From positions 4,092,001 through 4,156,000 of the forward strand of contig JAYJMM010000041.1 in assembly GCA_037349105.1 (NCBI GenBank): a stretch of 64,000 nucleotides of DNA, given 5' to 3'. This stretch comes from Limnomonas spitsbergensis (taxonomy: Eukaryota; Chlorophyta; Chlorophyceae; Chlamydomonadales). Numbering within the stretch: position 1 is the stretch's first letter; the number at the start of each line of letters is the position of its first letter. The position numbers were made by a program, and so were the translations under genes. Of this stretch, positions 1-10,078 are shown piece after piece. The notes under the pieces were generated by a model. The model saw only the letters and a list, made by a program, of their open reading frames with translations, was not told the DNA's origin and searched no databases.

Positions 1-250
1 TGGCTCAAATCTGAAACTCACAGCTCAGCCTACAGTAGGACTGGCTTAAAAGGTAGCCGAATCAGCGTGCGCGCTAGGCAAAGTGGAGCTAGCAGGTCAC
101 ACAAATAAAATGTTCAGAATGACCTGCAACTTTCAGGGTGGTTTAAGCCAGCACTAAGCAGACCAAATGCCAATTTATCTGGCTCAAATCTGAAACTCAC
201 AGCTCAGCCTACAGTAGGACTGGCTTAAAAGGTAGCCGAATCAGCGTGCG
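1..250. repeat. Partial tandem repeat, 179-bp period
   Basis: Bases 1-71 recur without a difference at 180-250, so the window opens inside a tandem repeat of 179-bp period of which one unit and 71 bases are visible. No coding potential is seen in it. The stop codon of the neighbouring minus-strand ORF lies at the edge of the second copy (241-243), so the repeat may have truncated that ORF. Confidence 0.9.
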
Positions 251-1044
251 ACAGGCATATGTGTGACACATGCGCCGAGGGGGGGAGGGGGGAGCAGAGG
301 TCCCAAGTCCAAACCTAGCTCCTCGAGCATCTGAGCTGTCTTTTGAAAAGTTGCATCGTCAAAGGCTGCTGCTCCATCCTGAAGTTTTTTCTCTCCCTCT
401 GCATCCTGCATGGGGGCTGCTGCTGCTGGTGTATCCTGCATGGGGGCTGCTGCTGCTGGAGGATCCTGCATGGGGTCTGCTAGGGCTGCTGTTGTTGCAT
501 CATGCATGTGGGCTGCTGCTGTTGCATCCTGCATAGGGGCTGCTGCTGTTGTTGCTGTTGTATCCTGCATATGGGCTGTTGTTGCTGCAGCATTCTGCAT
601 GGGGGCTGCTGTTGCTGTTGCATCCTGCATGGGAGCTGCTGCTGCTGCTGCATCCTGCATGGGTGTTGCTGCTGTTGCATCCTGCATGGGTGCTGTTGCT
701 GCTGCATCCTGCATGGGTGCTGCTGCTGTTACATCCTGCACTTGCATGGGAACGGTAACTGGTGCTGCCTTCTTAGTAGCTGCATGGGGAGGGGGGGCGT
801 TTTCCTTGTCAGCTGCCCTGGCTTGTTCCCCCTTGTTTTTTCCCTTGCCTGCCTGGTGGTGTAGCTGTTTCTTGTATGCAGCCCATGCTGGGTGAATCTC
901 AGCGGTCAAAGGGAGGACCCTCTTCTCCTCGAGGTACTGGAAGAATCCGGGAGCCACTTCATCAGTGAGCTGCACGTCGCGCCCGGCTTTGACTGTTCGA
1001 CAAGCTACGATTTGAAGGAGTGGCAGTATTAGTCTGATGGTCAG
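241..1044 (-). CDS. Low-complexity PMQDA-repeat protein, probable exon
   Basis: This minus-strand reading frame is open from a possible 3' splice site (TTCCAG just above 1044) to a TGA at 241-243. There is no ATG near its N-terminus, so it is more likely an internal or last exon than a whole gene. The first 60 or so residues are ordinary protein (QLTDEVAPGFFQYLEEKR, then EIHPAWAAYKKQL), followed by a basic stretch. About 130 residues are then built from a PMQDA(A/T)n motif, encoded by imperfect copies of a GCATCCTGCATGGG-type repeat with CTG runs. The tail ends GLDLGPLLPPPPLG. I do not recognise a family. Frames on the other strand through the same repeat are also open, which weakens the case for coding. 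The unique N-terminal part supports it. Confidence 0.35.
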   Translation of the reverse strand: MTIRLILPLLQIVACRTVKAGRDVQLTDEVAPGFFQYLEEKRVLPLTAEIHPAWAAYKKQLHHQAGKGKNKGEQARAADKENAPPPHAATKKAAPVTVPMQVQDVTAAAPMQDAAATAPMQDATAATPMQDAAAAAAPMQDATATAAPMQNAAATTAHMQDTTATTAAAPMQDATAAAHMHDATTAALADPMQDPPAAAAPMQDTPAAAAPMQDAEGEKKLQDGAAAFDDATFQKTAQMLEELGLDLGPLLPPPPLGACVTHMPVAR

Positions 1045-1353
1045 CTGGAACGACGACAGCGTTCATAATTGAAGAAGTTAATTAACTGTCATTATGATTT
1101 ATGAATATCCGTCGTCCCCCCCTTTTCCACCCATCGGCATCCCCCCTTGTGTGGATGGTCACTTACAGGTGACCTGACTGCCGGCCCTCTTCTTCCTACA
1201 TTATATTCTACTCTGCCGACCAAGCATATGGGCGCCCAGGCGGCCTAGCCTTTTGAGCAGGGTCCCAAAGGTGCAACGTCATTCATGCCTCATCACCACT
1301 CATCATCCTCATCACCGTAACGCAAGTTCTTGACATGCTGGACGGGCGAGTGA
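1045..1353. other. Spacer with no clear gene
   Basis: No convincing ORF is seen. The stretch from about 1240 to 1310 resembles 4155-4240 (both contain CCTTTTGAGCAGGG). It is probably the degraded 3' part of the LRR gene read on the minus strand, where an LLKRLG peptide is conserved between the two places. Confidence 0.4.
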
Positions 1354-2634
1354 TCAAATAAGGCATAACAACCTCTCATGTCCGTCCAGGTGTAACAGCT
1401 GCCTGCAGCCCAGCAAGGCCTGCACGCTGGACACCTCTGTCTGCCTGATATCCAGCAGCTGCAAAGCCAGGCAAGCGGACAGGGCATCCAGGTTGGACAC
1501 ACTTGTATGGCTAATGTCTAGGAACATCAGGCGGCGGGTTAGCTGCAGCGGTTGCAGCTCCTCCACCGCGGACGCCCCGCATTCCAGCCGTTCCAGTTGC
1601 GGGCAATTTCCAAAAGGGCGGAGGTCCGCGAACAAGCTTCAACCTGCCAGGCACACGTGCTTCAGCTCCGGGAACCCCGCATCAGGCGCAGATATTGATT
1701 TCAGAGCTGTGCTCCTGCGGGTGCTCAGGCTTTGCAGGCTAGTGCAGCCGGACAGGTGGACGCAAGTAAAGCCGGAGCACCGATCCAAGCGCAACACCTG
1801 CAGCTGGGTGCAGCCTGCCAGTTGCAGCGTCCCCGCTAATGGTGTGCAACCCGACATGTCGAGGTGCTGCAGCCGGGCGCAGCGCGACAAGATGGACAGG
1901 TCTGAGGCAACGTCACCTTCCTTTATCGTCAGGTGAGTCAGGCGCTCGCAGACAGCCAGTGGGGGCAGATCCAGGCGTGATGAGTTGGGCAGGATCAGCT
2001 CGAGGTGGTTCAGCCTCGAGCAGGCCGCAAGAGCGACTAGGTCCATGGGAGAAGGCAGGGATCTATCATGGAGGGATGTGCGAAGGTCTGTGTTCGAGTA
2101 GGGCATCCTGACTTGCTGCAGCAGTGGCAGCTTGCCCAGAGCGTTTAGATCCACCAGTTGCAGGCATGCCTGCGCATGTGGGGGAGATAAGTGATTGGAG
2201 GTTCGGGGCCAGGGCTCCTGTCATTCAAGTTTGCCAATTCAGTAACAGTTGGGCCTCCCTCAGGCCATGCCAGAATGATGGCATGGACTAGGAGCCAATC
2301 ATGCCATTGCGGTTTGACGGAGGAGAACCTTTCGCATGGCTCCCAGATCCAATGAAACTCCCAACTGGAGCGTGCGGCTTACATGCTCAACATGTTTCAC
2401 GTTCGGCCACCTCGTCACTGCCGCTTCCAGGGCCTCCGTGCTTCTGAAGTTGAACGGCGGGTCATGCAATACGGAGACGAGTACGTCAACGTTCCGCTTT
2501 AGGTCCTTGCAGGCGAGGCGAAGACATCGCTTCTCCTTCATTTCTAGGCGGTGCCACACCACGTCTAGCAAGTCCACGCAGTTTTGGAACACGGCGCTGA
2601 CACTGGAGGATGACGCGTCGTCGGGGGCTCGCAA
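1354..2634 (-). pseudogene. F-box-like/leucine-rich-repeat protein with in-frame TGA
   Basis: Exon 1 (about 2634-2329) encodes an F-box-like helix pair (LLDVVWHRLEMKEKRCLRLA, then CKDLK), as in algal F-box/LRR proteins. It runs into a GTTCTC donor at 2328. A CAG acceptor at 2172-2170 restores frame in phase 0 and joins MRK to ACLQLVDLNALGKLPLLQQV, the start of an LRR array. The array then runs through repeats of the type LxxLxLxxC (SRLNHLEL, ERLTHLTI, ARLQHLDMSGC, TQLQVLRLDRC, TSLQSL). At 1641-1639 a TGA lies where LRR consensus expects Cys (LAG-stop-SL). The same frame continues as good LRR (CPQLERLECG, RLMFLDISHTSV, LALQLLDIRQTEV) to a stop at 1354. No ATG precedes the F-box-like part, so the true start is missing or in an upstream exon. 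Such proteins usually serve as substrate receptors of SCF ubiquitin ligases. This copy is probably inactive. Confidence 0.7.
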
Positions 2635-4059
2635 GCCTGCTCGGTGTCTGGACCTTCACTTCGCTGCAGGCTTAAAGTTTAGAATTTCGATGAAGAGAAG
2701 TAATATTGCCGCCTCTACGCGTGGACTAGCACGAGTGACAATGTGACGACGTGTGCTGTACAATGAGGCGGGCCGATCTGGGGGAAATCTCGAATTCAAT
2801 ATTTAGCAGGACAGGGACAGGCCATTACAACTTAGGTGGTGGCCAGGGTGCGATTTAGCCAGAGATCTAAGACCGAGGAAGGATATTCATGGTCAAGTCC
2901 CCATCTCACTGACGCATATCGTGATGCTTTAAAACGTGGAGGGTGGAACAGCTGTTACCGGTATGCAATCAAACAACCTTACACTGTAATCATCCGCGAA
3001 AGGAAGTGACAGTTACAAAACGGACGAGAAGGCAAAGCAAATGTACACTACGGTACGACTCCCGGCAACTGTGGCACATCTGCCCATGCTGCCACGCACT
3101 GCCGTGTTTTGAGGCTTCGAGCCTGCTACTTAGGAAAGCAAGGCAGAAACAGAGGGAAAGCAGAACGAGACCATCAGATTCCTTTGAGGGGCAATCTAGC
3201 TGTAGTGGTCTTGGACCCCCCAGTCCAGTTAACTCAGTACATGTCTCCTAGTATCCAGTACGCGAACACAACCGTTGTCACACTGCGTAGCTAACAGTGT
3301 GAGAGCAGTTGCGTGTCGTTAAGATCTCTAACAACCTTCGGTTGTACGACATGAACCTTCCAGCCTTTAGAGCCTTATCCGGGCTTGCCATCTGCCGAGC
3401 GCCTACATAAGTGCGCCCCGCTAGTAAACCGGGAGTCTCTCGACAGAGATAAGTTCATTCTACCAAGCTCAATACTTGGCTCCCACTTGCAAACCCTTCA
3501 GCCAACGCCCCAGTCCCGGAGTCGACATAGCTCCCACGCACCACGTGCGCCTCCCTAGTCGAGTCTTCCAGAGTTCCAGCCCAGCCTCTAGCCTAGTATC
3601 AGTAGTCTTTGTCCCCTCCCGGGCAGTAGATCACTTCACTAGCAGGTCAGGCAGAGAGAAAGAGGGAGATACTGGCATTAGTGGCATGTAGGCAGAGGGA
3701 TTGTGGGAGGACTGATCATCTAGTAGGTATCAGTGGGTGCGGGGCTACTAGGCAGCCCGCATGGCTCCACCCCGCTCCGGCTCTCTTGCAGCCTTGGGTA
3801 TTCCAAATCAATGGCTTCTCCTTTGCAACTTGTTCTCTTATGCTGGCGCAGCAATACAGCTAGCATAGTGCTGTAGTGACATCAGGGCCGAGAAGAAACA
3901 CGGTGAGGTGGCAAATCCGATGTGTTGGACGTCTGAAGGTTTTTCTCTAGTGGCATGAGATGCATGGATGGGAAATAGCGTTAGCCGCCGTATCCCTGCC
4001 TTCACCGGGTTAAGTTACAGGACTGTCAGCCCACTAAGCGCTAATAATTATACCCCACC
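2635..4059. other. Intergenic DNA, possible LTR-like promoter stretch
   Basis: No gene is supported here. Between about 3270 and 3700 the sequence has the look of an LTR or promoter: a TGTCACAC start, CCTACATAAGTGCG as a TATA-like box, then a pyrimidine-rich leader. No second copy or target duplication is visible in the window. Short ORFs here have no recognisable content. Confidence 0.3.
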
Positions 4060-4254
4060 CTACTCTGCTCTAATAGTTATCGCCTTTCCTCTGTTTCTTC
4101 TTCCCCCCCCATCTTCCAATTTGCTTTCCTTCTCTCGCAACCCGACTTCGCACACGTAGCCCAGCCTTTTGAGCAGGGCCCAGAAGCTAAACATGCTTGA
4201 CCATGCAGGCTCCTCAGCCATCACCACGATCATTGAAGCGGGTGCGTGTCGCAC
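4060..4254 (-). pseudogene. Fragment resembling the tail of the LRR gene
   Basis: On the minus strand FWALLKRLGYV matches LLKRLG encoded just downstream of the LRR gene at about 1240-1280. The DNA around CCTTTTGAGCAGGG is shared. This looks like the 3' remnant of a second, otherwise lost paralogue. A pyrimidine run at 4085-4125 disrupts it. It is short, so the assignment is tentative. Confidence 0.3.
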
Positions 4255-4447
4255 CGTAAAGCAGTAAACGTGCTAATATGGTAAACTCCGTAATCTCCGG
4301 TAAAGGCGCCTTAGAGAGGAGTCCTTCTACTCATAACCACGGTACATCACCGTACACACATGCTCCTTGTACTTCAGACATGAGCTGTTAACTGGCTATT
4401 GTAAGATTCAGCCCTAGCAGGAAGTCTCTCTGCCTAGGGGTAAGGTC

Positions 4448-6264
4448 TGGGTGTACACTTGCCGCGGAGTCGCTGGCGGAGCGCTGGGCGGCAGGCCCGT
4501 CGTACGCTTCCGCCAGCGCGCCTGCCACTCTTTGCCCACGTCGTACTGGGCGGGTCATATGTATCGTAAAAACGAGGACAGGCCCAGCAGTGCAAGGAGG
4601 TTAGGTCATGACTTGATATCAGTTACACATTGACTGTGCTCTAACCTGATTGCTAGTAGTACACTAATACTGGTAGGCACCAACTGTCCCTTGAGATAAG
4701 CAAACGCAAACACAATGGGCTTAAGGAGTCCACTTGACAGAATCACCAACTCCAATACATTTATGTTTTGAGATAACTTGGCCATGCTGAGGGGCCTGCC
4801 TCTAATTTTTTGAGGATGTTATATTGCAGTGCTGGCCTCCATAGCTGAAGTATTACCTGATGTTAAGCCTAGGGTTGTGGCTCTGAAACCACCAGTGCTG
4901 TTTTTTCCGTCCTCTCGCAAAACCAGTCCTCGGCAGATCTGGCTGGTTCAGCTCAGATAAGAAGGGGGGCCTGGAATAAAGGACATGAAAATCAAGATGT
5001 GTGAATAAAGAGTGGATACCTGACTTCAGGCATTCTGGAACTCAGTGGCAGTGATATGGGAGCTTGCATGGCTGAGGGGCTGCATGGGGCAAGGGGCATG
5101 GCTTCCTGACAAGCCACCTTTGCCCCAAATTTGCAGCCTCTGGAGTGAGGAATGATGCAAAAATTGGGCGGGCAGTCTTAATGAGCTACTCTCAGGCTCT
5201 CTGAATCACCAGACATCATAGCAATCATACAGGTATGGAGTGAATTTCAATCCATCAAAGACAGCCCTGATGTGGGCCACATGGAAGGCCATATCTGCAT
5301 GTTGGATTGGCCAAATGACCCAGGGAAGGTGGCAATGCCTCCGTCTATGCCCCACCTACACCCACCTCAGGTTCTACCTTAATCGGGCTTTGCCACTTTT
5401 CAGGCTCAGCCGCCGCAAGTTTGGTACCCAACGGGACAGTTTTTGGCATCCAACTGCCATTCGGATTCACATGATACCCCAACAGACCTCAATAAACCGT
5501 GTATGGCAAGCTGATTACAGCACGTGACGATGCAGCAACACACCAGGTCGATCAAGGCAGGTCCTAGAGAGATTACTTCAAATTGCAGTTGGTACTGCTA
5601 GTGTGAACCAGGTTGGGACGGCGGGTCAAACCTCAGTACCCCTAAAACGTGTCGATACATCTGACCCGCCCTGTACGGTGCAGGTGCAGTCGCAGTCAAG
5701 GAAAAAATTGAGCTGAGCAGAGCAGCCAATCCCATTGTAACAAAAAATGAAAGGCCCAGGTCGACGGTGCGCAGGTTGGGTGTGGGTCACGACGCGCCTG
5801 GTCTGGTCTGGTCTGGGTACGGAGAGTCTGTTCCGCGTGCTCGCGTCCTCTTCCCGATATATTGTCAATTTCCTTTCAGTTAAGTTCCAATTGATAGGAA
5901 ATGAGAGCCGTAAGACGTACTGTCGCAACCAACATCTGGGGGATCAGGACATCGGCTTGTGGGTTGATGGCTGTATCAAGCGGGGAGACGGGAAAATTCA
6001 TGGGTACAAGATATCGTGTGGTGTGATTTAGGTGACAGGCAAACATTGGTAAGCAGCTTGCATGGCTTCACCCGTGCACCCGTACATCGCCCCATGTGCC
6101 CGTGCTACCACCTGTGTACATGGGTGCCAGAGCAATTGAAGTCCCAATGTGAACTTGTTAACTTCTGTTGTTGTGAGATGCTGAGTCCAACTATAGGTTG
6201 CTGGGACGTACTGTTAACATGGGTAGCCTCTCCTCCATCTGACTGTTGACATAGGTGGCCTCTC
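4448..6264 (-). repeat. Inverted partial copy of the 8.1-kb unit
   Basis: Read on the minus strand, this 1.8-kb stretch matches 46722-48536 (and 54817-56630) almost base for base. Examples are the 60-codon frame starting MYTCRGVAGGALGGRPVV at 4451-4633 versus 48351-48533, and the frame at 5747-6031 versus 46955-47239. Homology begins at about 4448 (GGGTGTACACTTG) and ends exactly where the LTR begins at 6265. It holds unit spacer DNA only, none of the esterase exons. It shows that another unit copy lies in the opposite orientation to the three tandem units at the right end. Confidence 0.9.
6261..6264. other. Target-site duplication of the LTR (TCTC)
   Basis: The uninterrupted sites in units 1 and 2 (46722-46725 and 54817-54820) read GGAG-GAGA-GGCC. 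At the left copy GAGA (TCTC on this strand) lies next to the GGCC side. At 63291-63294 GAGA lies next to the GGAG side. A 4-bp duplication of GAGA explains both. Confidence 0.75.
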
Positions 6265-7167
6265 TGTCGGGGCTAAGCGCTGCGCCTAGTAAATGACTGC
6301 GCAAGTACAACAAACAAATAAAGCAAGTATTAAAGACACCCTTTCACTTAGAAAAGTGCTGTGACTTCAGGAATATGACAGATTCCTGATCACTGCTGTT
6401 GAGACTCGAATCCCCAGCTGTAAACCTGGGGATCAGTCGATATATTTAAGATAAGTATCCCCTGGACTACTTACCTGACTATTCTCTACTGTTGACAAGA
6501 TTGCCTGATGGGTCGACCCTTCCGAAGGTGACTGTAGTAGCAGTCGAAGTTGTAGTACACTGGTGACACTCAGGGTACGATGATCTTCAGTGGGAAGTCG
6601 CTTGTAGGCGATCTTCAGATGGGGAGACTCGTTTGATGATCTATCAAGGAGTCGACTTGGAGCCTCTGGACTGGCTGCTGATGAAGTGTTGATGGAGTTG
6701 GTGGTGGTAAACCAGCTGGAAGGCTGGAGAATGCCTGATAAGGGCCGAATGAAATATCAAGAGAAGACCTCCAAGACTAAGCAGTGTTTGTGCTTGCTTA
6801 GACTGAAGGGTCGAACAGTGTTTGTGCTTGTTCTGTATGATGGATCGATATTCGAGCAGTGTTTGTGCTTTCTGGAATAAAGTGAGCAGTGTTTGTGCTT
6901 GCTCGATGAGGAGTGACTATGTAACTTCAGATTAAAGGGTGATTACGAAATCAGGGCTTCAAGTAAGAAAGAAATAGTGGCAGCAGAAAACCAAGCAGCC
7001 ACTAAGAAGGAGGCTAAAGTGTGAAAATACACACTTCTCTGATATCCAGAGACAACACAAAAGTGTAACTGCAACAGCAGTTCCGTAAACAGAGTTCAAC
7101 TGCAGGAATCCTTAAACAAGGAACTGATAATTCAGTAATACGCGCGGTGCGCTACATCAACATGACA
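6265..7167. mobile_element. Long terminal repeat of an LTR retroelement (903 bp)
   Basis: The element starts TGTCGGGGCTAAGC and ends CAACATGACA, so it has the TG...CA ends and short inverted TGTC/GACA termini of an LTR. A second copy in the opposite orientation begins at 63295 and runs off the window with only a few differences. Units 1 and 2 of the 8.1-kb array give the empty site, and the implied target duplication is 4 bp. An AATAAA lies near one end, at about 6319. Four copies of a CAGTGTTTGTGCTT motif lie inside. A 64-codon frame (6686-6880) spans these motifs and is probably not a gene. Whether it is a solo LTR or one end of a longer element is not settled, because a second partial LTR follows. 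Confidence 0.8.
6781..6900 (+). repeat. Four copies of GCAGTGTTTGTGCTT inside the LTR
   Basis: Near-identical 15- to 17-nt motifs occur at about 6781, 6815, 6856 and 6886, spaced roughly 30-41 bp. The same four are present in inverted orientation in the right LTR (about 63565-63690). Repeated short motifs in an LTR are often enhancer or silencer sites. That role is inference. Confidence 0.7.
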
Positions 7168-7169
7168 GC

Positions 7170-7252
7170 TGTCGGGGCTAAGCGCTGCGCCTAGTAAATG
7201 ACTGCGCAAGTACAGCAAACAAATAAAGCAAGTATTAAAGACACCCTTTCAC
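7170..7252. mobile_element. Truncated second LTR copy
   Basis: These 83 bases repeat 6265-6347 with one difference, starting two bases after the end of the full LTR. The similarity stops at a C run (about 7251-7261). The arrangement is therefore LTR, GC, LTR fragment. This could be a tandem LTR made by unequal exchange, or a damaged or misassembled junction at the homopolymer. Confidence 0.85.
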
Positions 7253-8736
7253 CCCCCCCCCCAGTCCGAAATAAGAGACGAAGGAGACACTTATAGAGGA
7301 CTGTCAAAAAGGGTGAAAAATCCCGAGGAAAAATTCTTAAAAGACTACAGCTTAACTTTCATTAAGGGTTATGAATTTTACTCAGTTCAATCATAGAACT
7401 TTTGAGAAGAAAATCAGCTACATTTTTTTTTTTAAACTTGGTTCAAGGTCACTGCAGAAACAGATCAGCACATTACTGATGAAAGCCTTGAGACTGTCTT
7501 TAGCCAAAAATAACCGTCGCAAGCTTAAGTCAAAACAAACGCTAAAAGCGAAACGCACAACAGCCGTGGGATGCACACAAAATCTTCAAATTGACAGCAA
7601 TTGTTAATTGCCCATGGTAACTAGAGTTCTAAATTGCAATAGCCAATCAGTTCTAGTTGAGGAACCTTCCACAAATTAAGCCAGCTCTGGAGAAACGTTT
7701 CAAGACTTGCCAGAAAAATCCCAGGGCAGTGGCTGATGCTATTTTCATCTAGCTCCGTAATTGGCGAGGACCTTGGACTGATTCCGGATGGGGCTGCGGT
7801 CCCCAGGCGCCGTTGCGCTGGGGCCTTAGTCTTCAAGGTAACATCCTCCACAGCCGATCTTGCGGGCGAAAGCAGCTACAGTAAGAAAGCTTTTATTTGG
7901 GTACATAATGCAGCAAGGTACTCAACATAGCCAAATTCAACAGGAACATGCATACCGTACGTGTGAACCCATTTAAAGTGTGGACTAAAAATCAAACCTG
8001 TGTCACAGTACAATAGATCTATACTCGTAGGATTATGATTTGACACATGGTGTAAATCACAATCTAACAGAAGTTTAAATTCTCAGATCATCATGATCAT
8101 ACAAGCGGCATGGGAATCAGGTCATAGTTTAAAACTGTCCCAGCTCTGGGTATCACATCCTTGCGGCGGCACCGGTAGGACCACACTGGGCCTGGCATTA
8201 TGACCCCAACAGGTATGGCAGCAGAGTACAAGCAGTCCTTCAACACCTAGCTATCAGATAGAGGTAAGATCTAGGCCGCAGTTTTAGAATAGAGCGGCGT
8301 ATCACAATGCTTAACAACAAAATAGCTTCTTCCAACCATAAAATGATTACCAAGCAAGGTCTATGACTTTTGGCCGTAATTAAGCCACAATTTCACTGAT
8401 CAGGTAATTTTAGCACATGGCAGTGGCAGTTTTCCCACCGCATTTGGAATCATCACTGGGTCTTAAGGTCAGAGTGGCTAGCAGAACTCAAATTAGCACC
8501 ATTACCCGTATGTACAGTTACACAGTACACATATCACTCCGAGGCAGGTCCATATCTAATTTATTTTTAAATCTAACGTTTGATGTAGGTACCGCACTTA
8601 CGCATTTTTCACCGGCCGAACAGGGTGATTATGCAACACAACTACATACATCAACTCAGCAGCTAATGTTTGAGCTGTATGCAAGATCAAGTCAGCACAC
8701 AACAATAGGACATGAGGACAAAGAGGACAACGCATT
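7253..8736. other. Possible retroelement internal DNA, no gene recognised
   Basis: After a C run the sequence is AT-richer and has no ORF above about 130 codons. The longest frame (8417-8806, plus) shows no family features. By position it could be the decayed internal region of the element whose LTR lies at 6265. No primer-binding site or polypurine tract could be fixed. Confidence 0.3.
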
Positions 8737-8985
8737 TTACGAACGAACGGGTTGCCTATCCCTTGCCCCCATTCTCAGTGGTACCGAAATGAAGGGTAAT
8801 TTATGATGGTTTGGTGCAGCAATAATTTTGGGTGCAACAGCAATTTTGGGTGCCGCAACACGATGAATTGCACCATCCTGAGTGGCACCCTTTGCATTAA
8901 TGTCAACATCATCTTCCTCATTAACAGATTGAATGTCTACCTCAGACAATTCTGCAGCTTCTGCCTGAGCTGCATGCAAAATCAT
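8737..8985 (-). pseudogene. Acidic tail ORF downstream of the methyltransferase remnant
   Basis: This frame is open for 82 codons on the minus strand just after the methyltransferase remnant. It has an acidic stretch (AELSEVDIQSVNEEDDVDIN) followed by an APKIAVAPKIIAAP repeat, encoded by two copies of an AATTTTGGGTGC motif. It is probably a broken piece of the same polyprotein. No function is assigned. Confidence 0.3.
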
Positions 8986-9012
8986 GTCAGCTACTAATGC
9001 AAATAAATTTTG

Positions 9013-10040
9013 TCAAATTTTGATCAGGATTTCGTTCCCCCCCAGCTCTAGGCAAGAAACAGCAGCAACTAACTTATGTTGCGAGGGCTGCACGATATTA
9101 GCAGCTCTATATGCAAAGCTGGTAGCAATAAGATGACTTACGGCGTTTGCATCAAAAGCTCCTCCATTGACTTTGTGTCTAGCATCGAAAGAAGCACCCT
9201 TGCCTGAAGTGCAGTGATCTGCATAGCCAAGAATCCGTTCTCTTTCTAAATTAGTTAGGTCAAACAGTTTGTTGTCTTCCCAAACTAGCCCCGCACCGTC
9301 TCTGCTGAAGGCCCATGAGTGAACTCATGCTACCAGAGTAGGTAACACTTGAAGTAGGTGGCCTTTTCTGTTGACAGCGTGGTAAGGATAGCGGTGCTCC
9401 AATTTGCACAGTTGCGCTTGACGGTTGGGCTCCAGAACGTCTGCAAGTCTAAGATCAGGATCCCTGACAAAGGAATTCAGATCAATTGCAAGGCAGTAGG
9501 CGCACAGATGTTGCACCAATAATTCCTTAACCAATGAGCAACAATTTCACCAACAGCAACAACGTCAAATGTAACAGGGATGCCCAGACGCTCACATAAT
9601 TCAGTAAATGATTCACGCATATCAGCAGATTGACCCTTAGCGAATTGTACTGTTGTGTTCTCTATAAAATAAACCACAGGAGCTTGATGAACTTGTAGAG
9701 CTTGAGTCGTACCCAATATCTTGAGAAGTGGGAAGAAAGTATAACTTTTAGTACTATGTAGTCCAGTTTTTAACCCAACAGAAGCAAGGTCAGAACACAT
9801 AAATCCTGCATACAGCAGCCACTAACACCCGTCTAAAGAGCCGATGTTAAGAAGATATGACTCTTGGATCTTGTATACATCCTGCGGAAGGTCAGTGAAG
9901 GAATTGAGGCACACATCTTTATTTAAAAGTGTAGGATATTGCTGGCGGAGTAATCTTACTCTATGCATTGCTATCTTTCTAGCAGAAGAGTCTGAATCGC
10001 AATAAAAGTATCGGTTGATTTTAGTTCCATTACGTAACAG
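9013..10040 (-). pseudogene. Decayed cytosine-5 DNA methyltransferase domain, retroelement type
   Basis: Translating the minus strand from 10040 gives LLRNGTKINRYFYCDSDSSA, then RKIAMHRVRLLRQQYP and FTDLPQDVYKI. This is the motif II-III region of C5-methyltransferases. A TAG follows, then AGFMCSDLASVGLKTGL, the place of the catalytic Pro-Cys motif (Cys kept, Pro lost). Next come VVYFIENTTVQ (the Glu-Asn motif VI) and AHWLRNYWCN (motif VIII, AHRxRxYWTN-like). A frameshift near 9480-9530 leads to FVRDPDLRLADVLEPN, then PTLVA-stop-VHSWAF, GLVWEDNKLFDLTNLERERI and LGYADH, the C-terminal motif IX-X region. Motif I (FDG) is not visible. At least two stops and one frameshift make it inactive. The style resembles methyltransferases carried by retrotransposons in algae. 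The family call rests on motif reading, not a search. Confidence 0.65.
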
Positions 10041-10078
10041 TCATCTGAACTGCGAATTTTTTTAGCGACGGTCAACAT

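Noticed and set aside
480..864. Cys-rich or Gln-rich proteins on the plus and other frames of the CTG repeat
   Set aside because: These are shadow frames of the same trinucleotide-rich repeat with no unique flanking sequence.
1639..1641. Selenocysteine at the LRR TGA
   Set aside because: LRR/F-box proteins are not known selenoproteins and no SECIS-like element was noticed. Nonsense mutation or error is simpler.
3270..3700. Solo LTR
   Set aside because: A TATA-like box and TG start are suggestive, but there is no second copy, no clear CA end and no target duplication in the window.
6686..6880. 64-codon ORF inside the LTR
   Set aside because: It is made largely of the repeated CAGTGTTTGTGCTT motif (KQCLCLL, EQCLCFL) and has no family.
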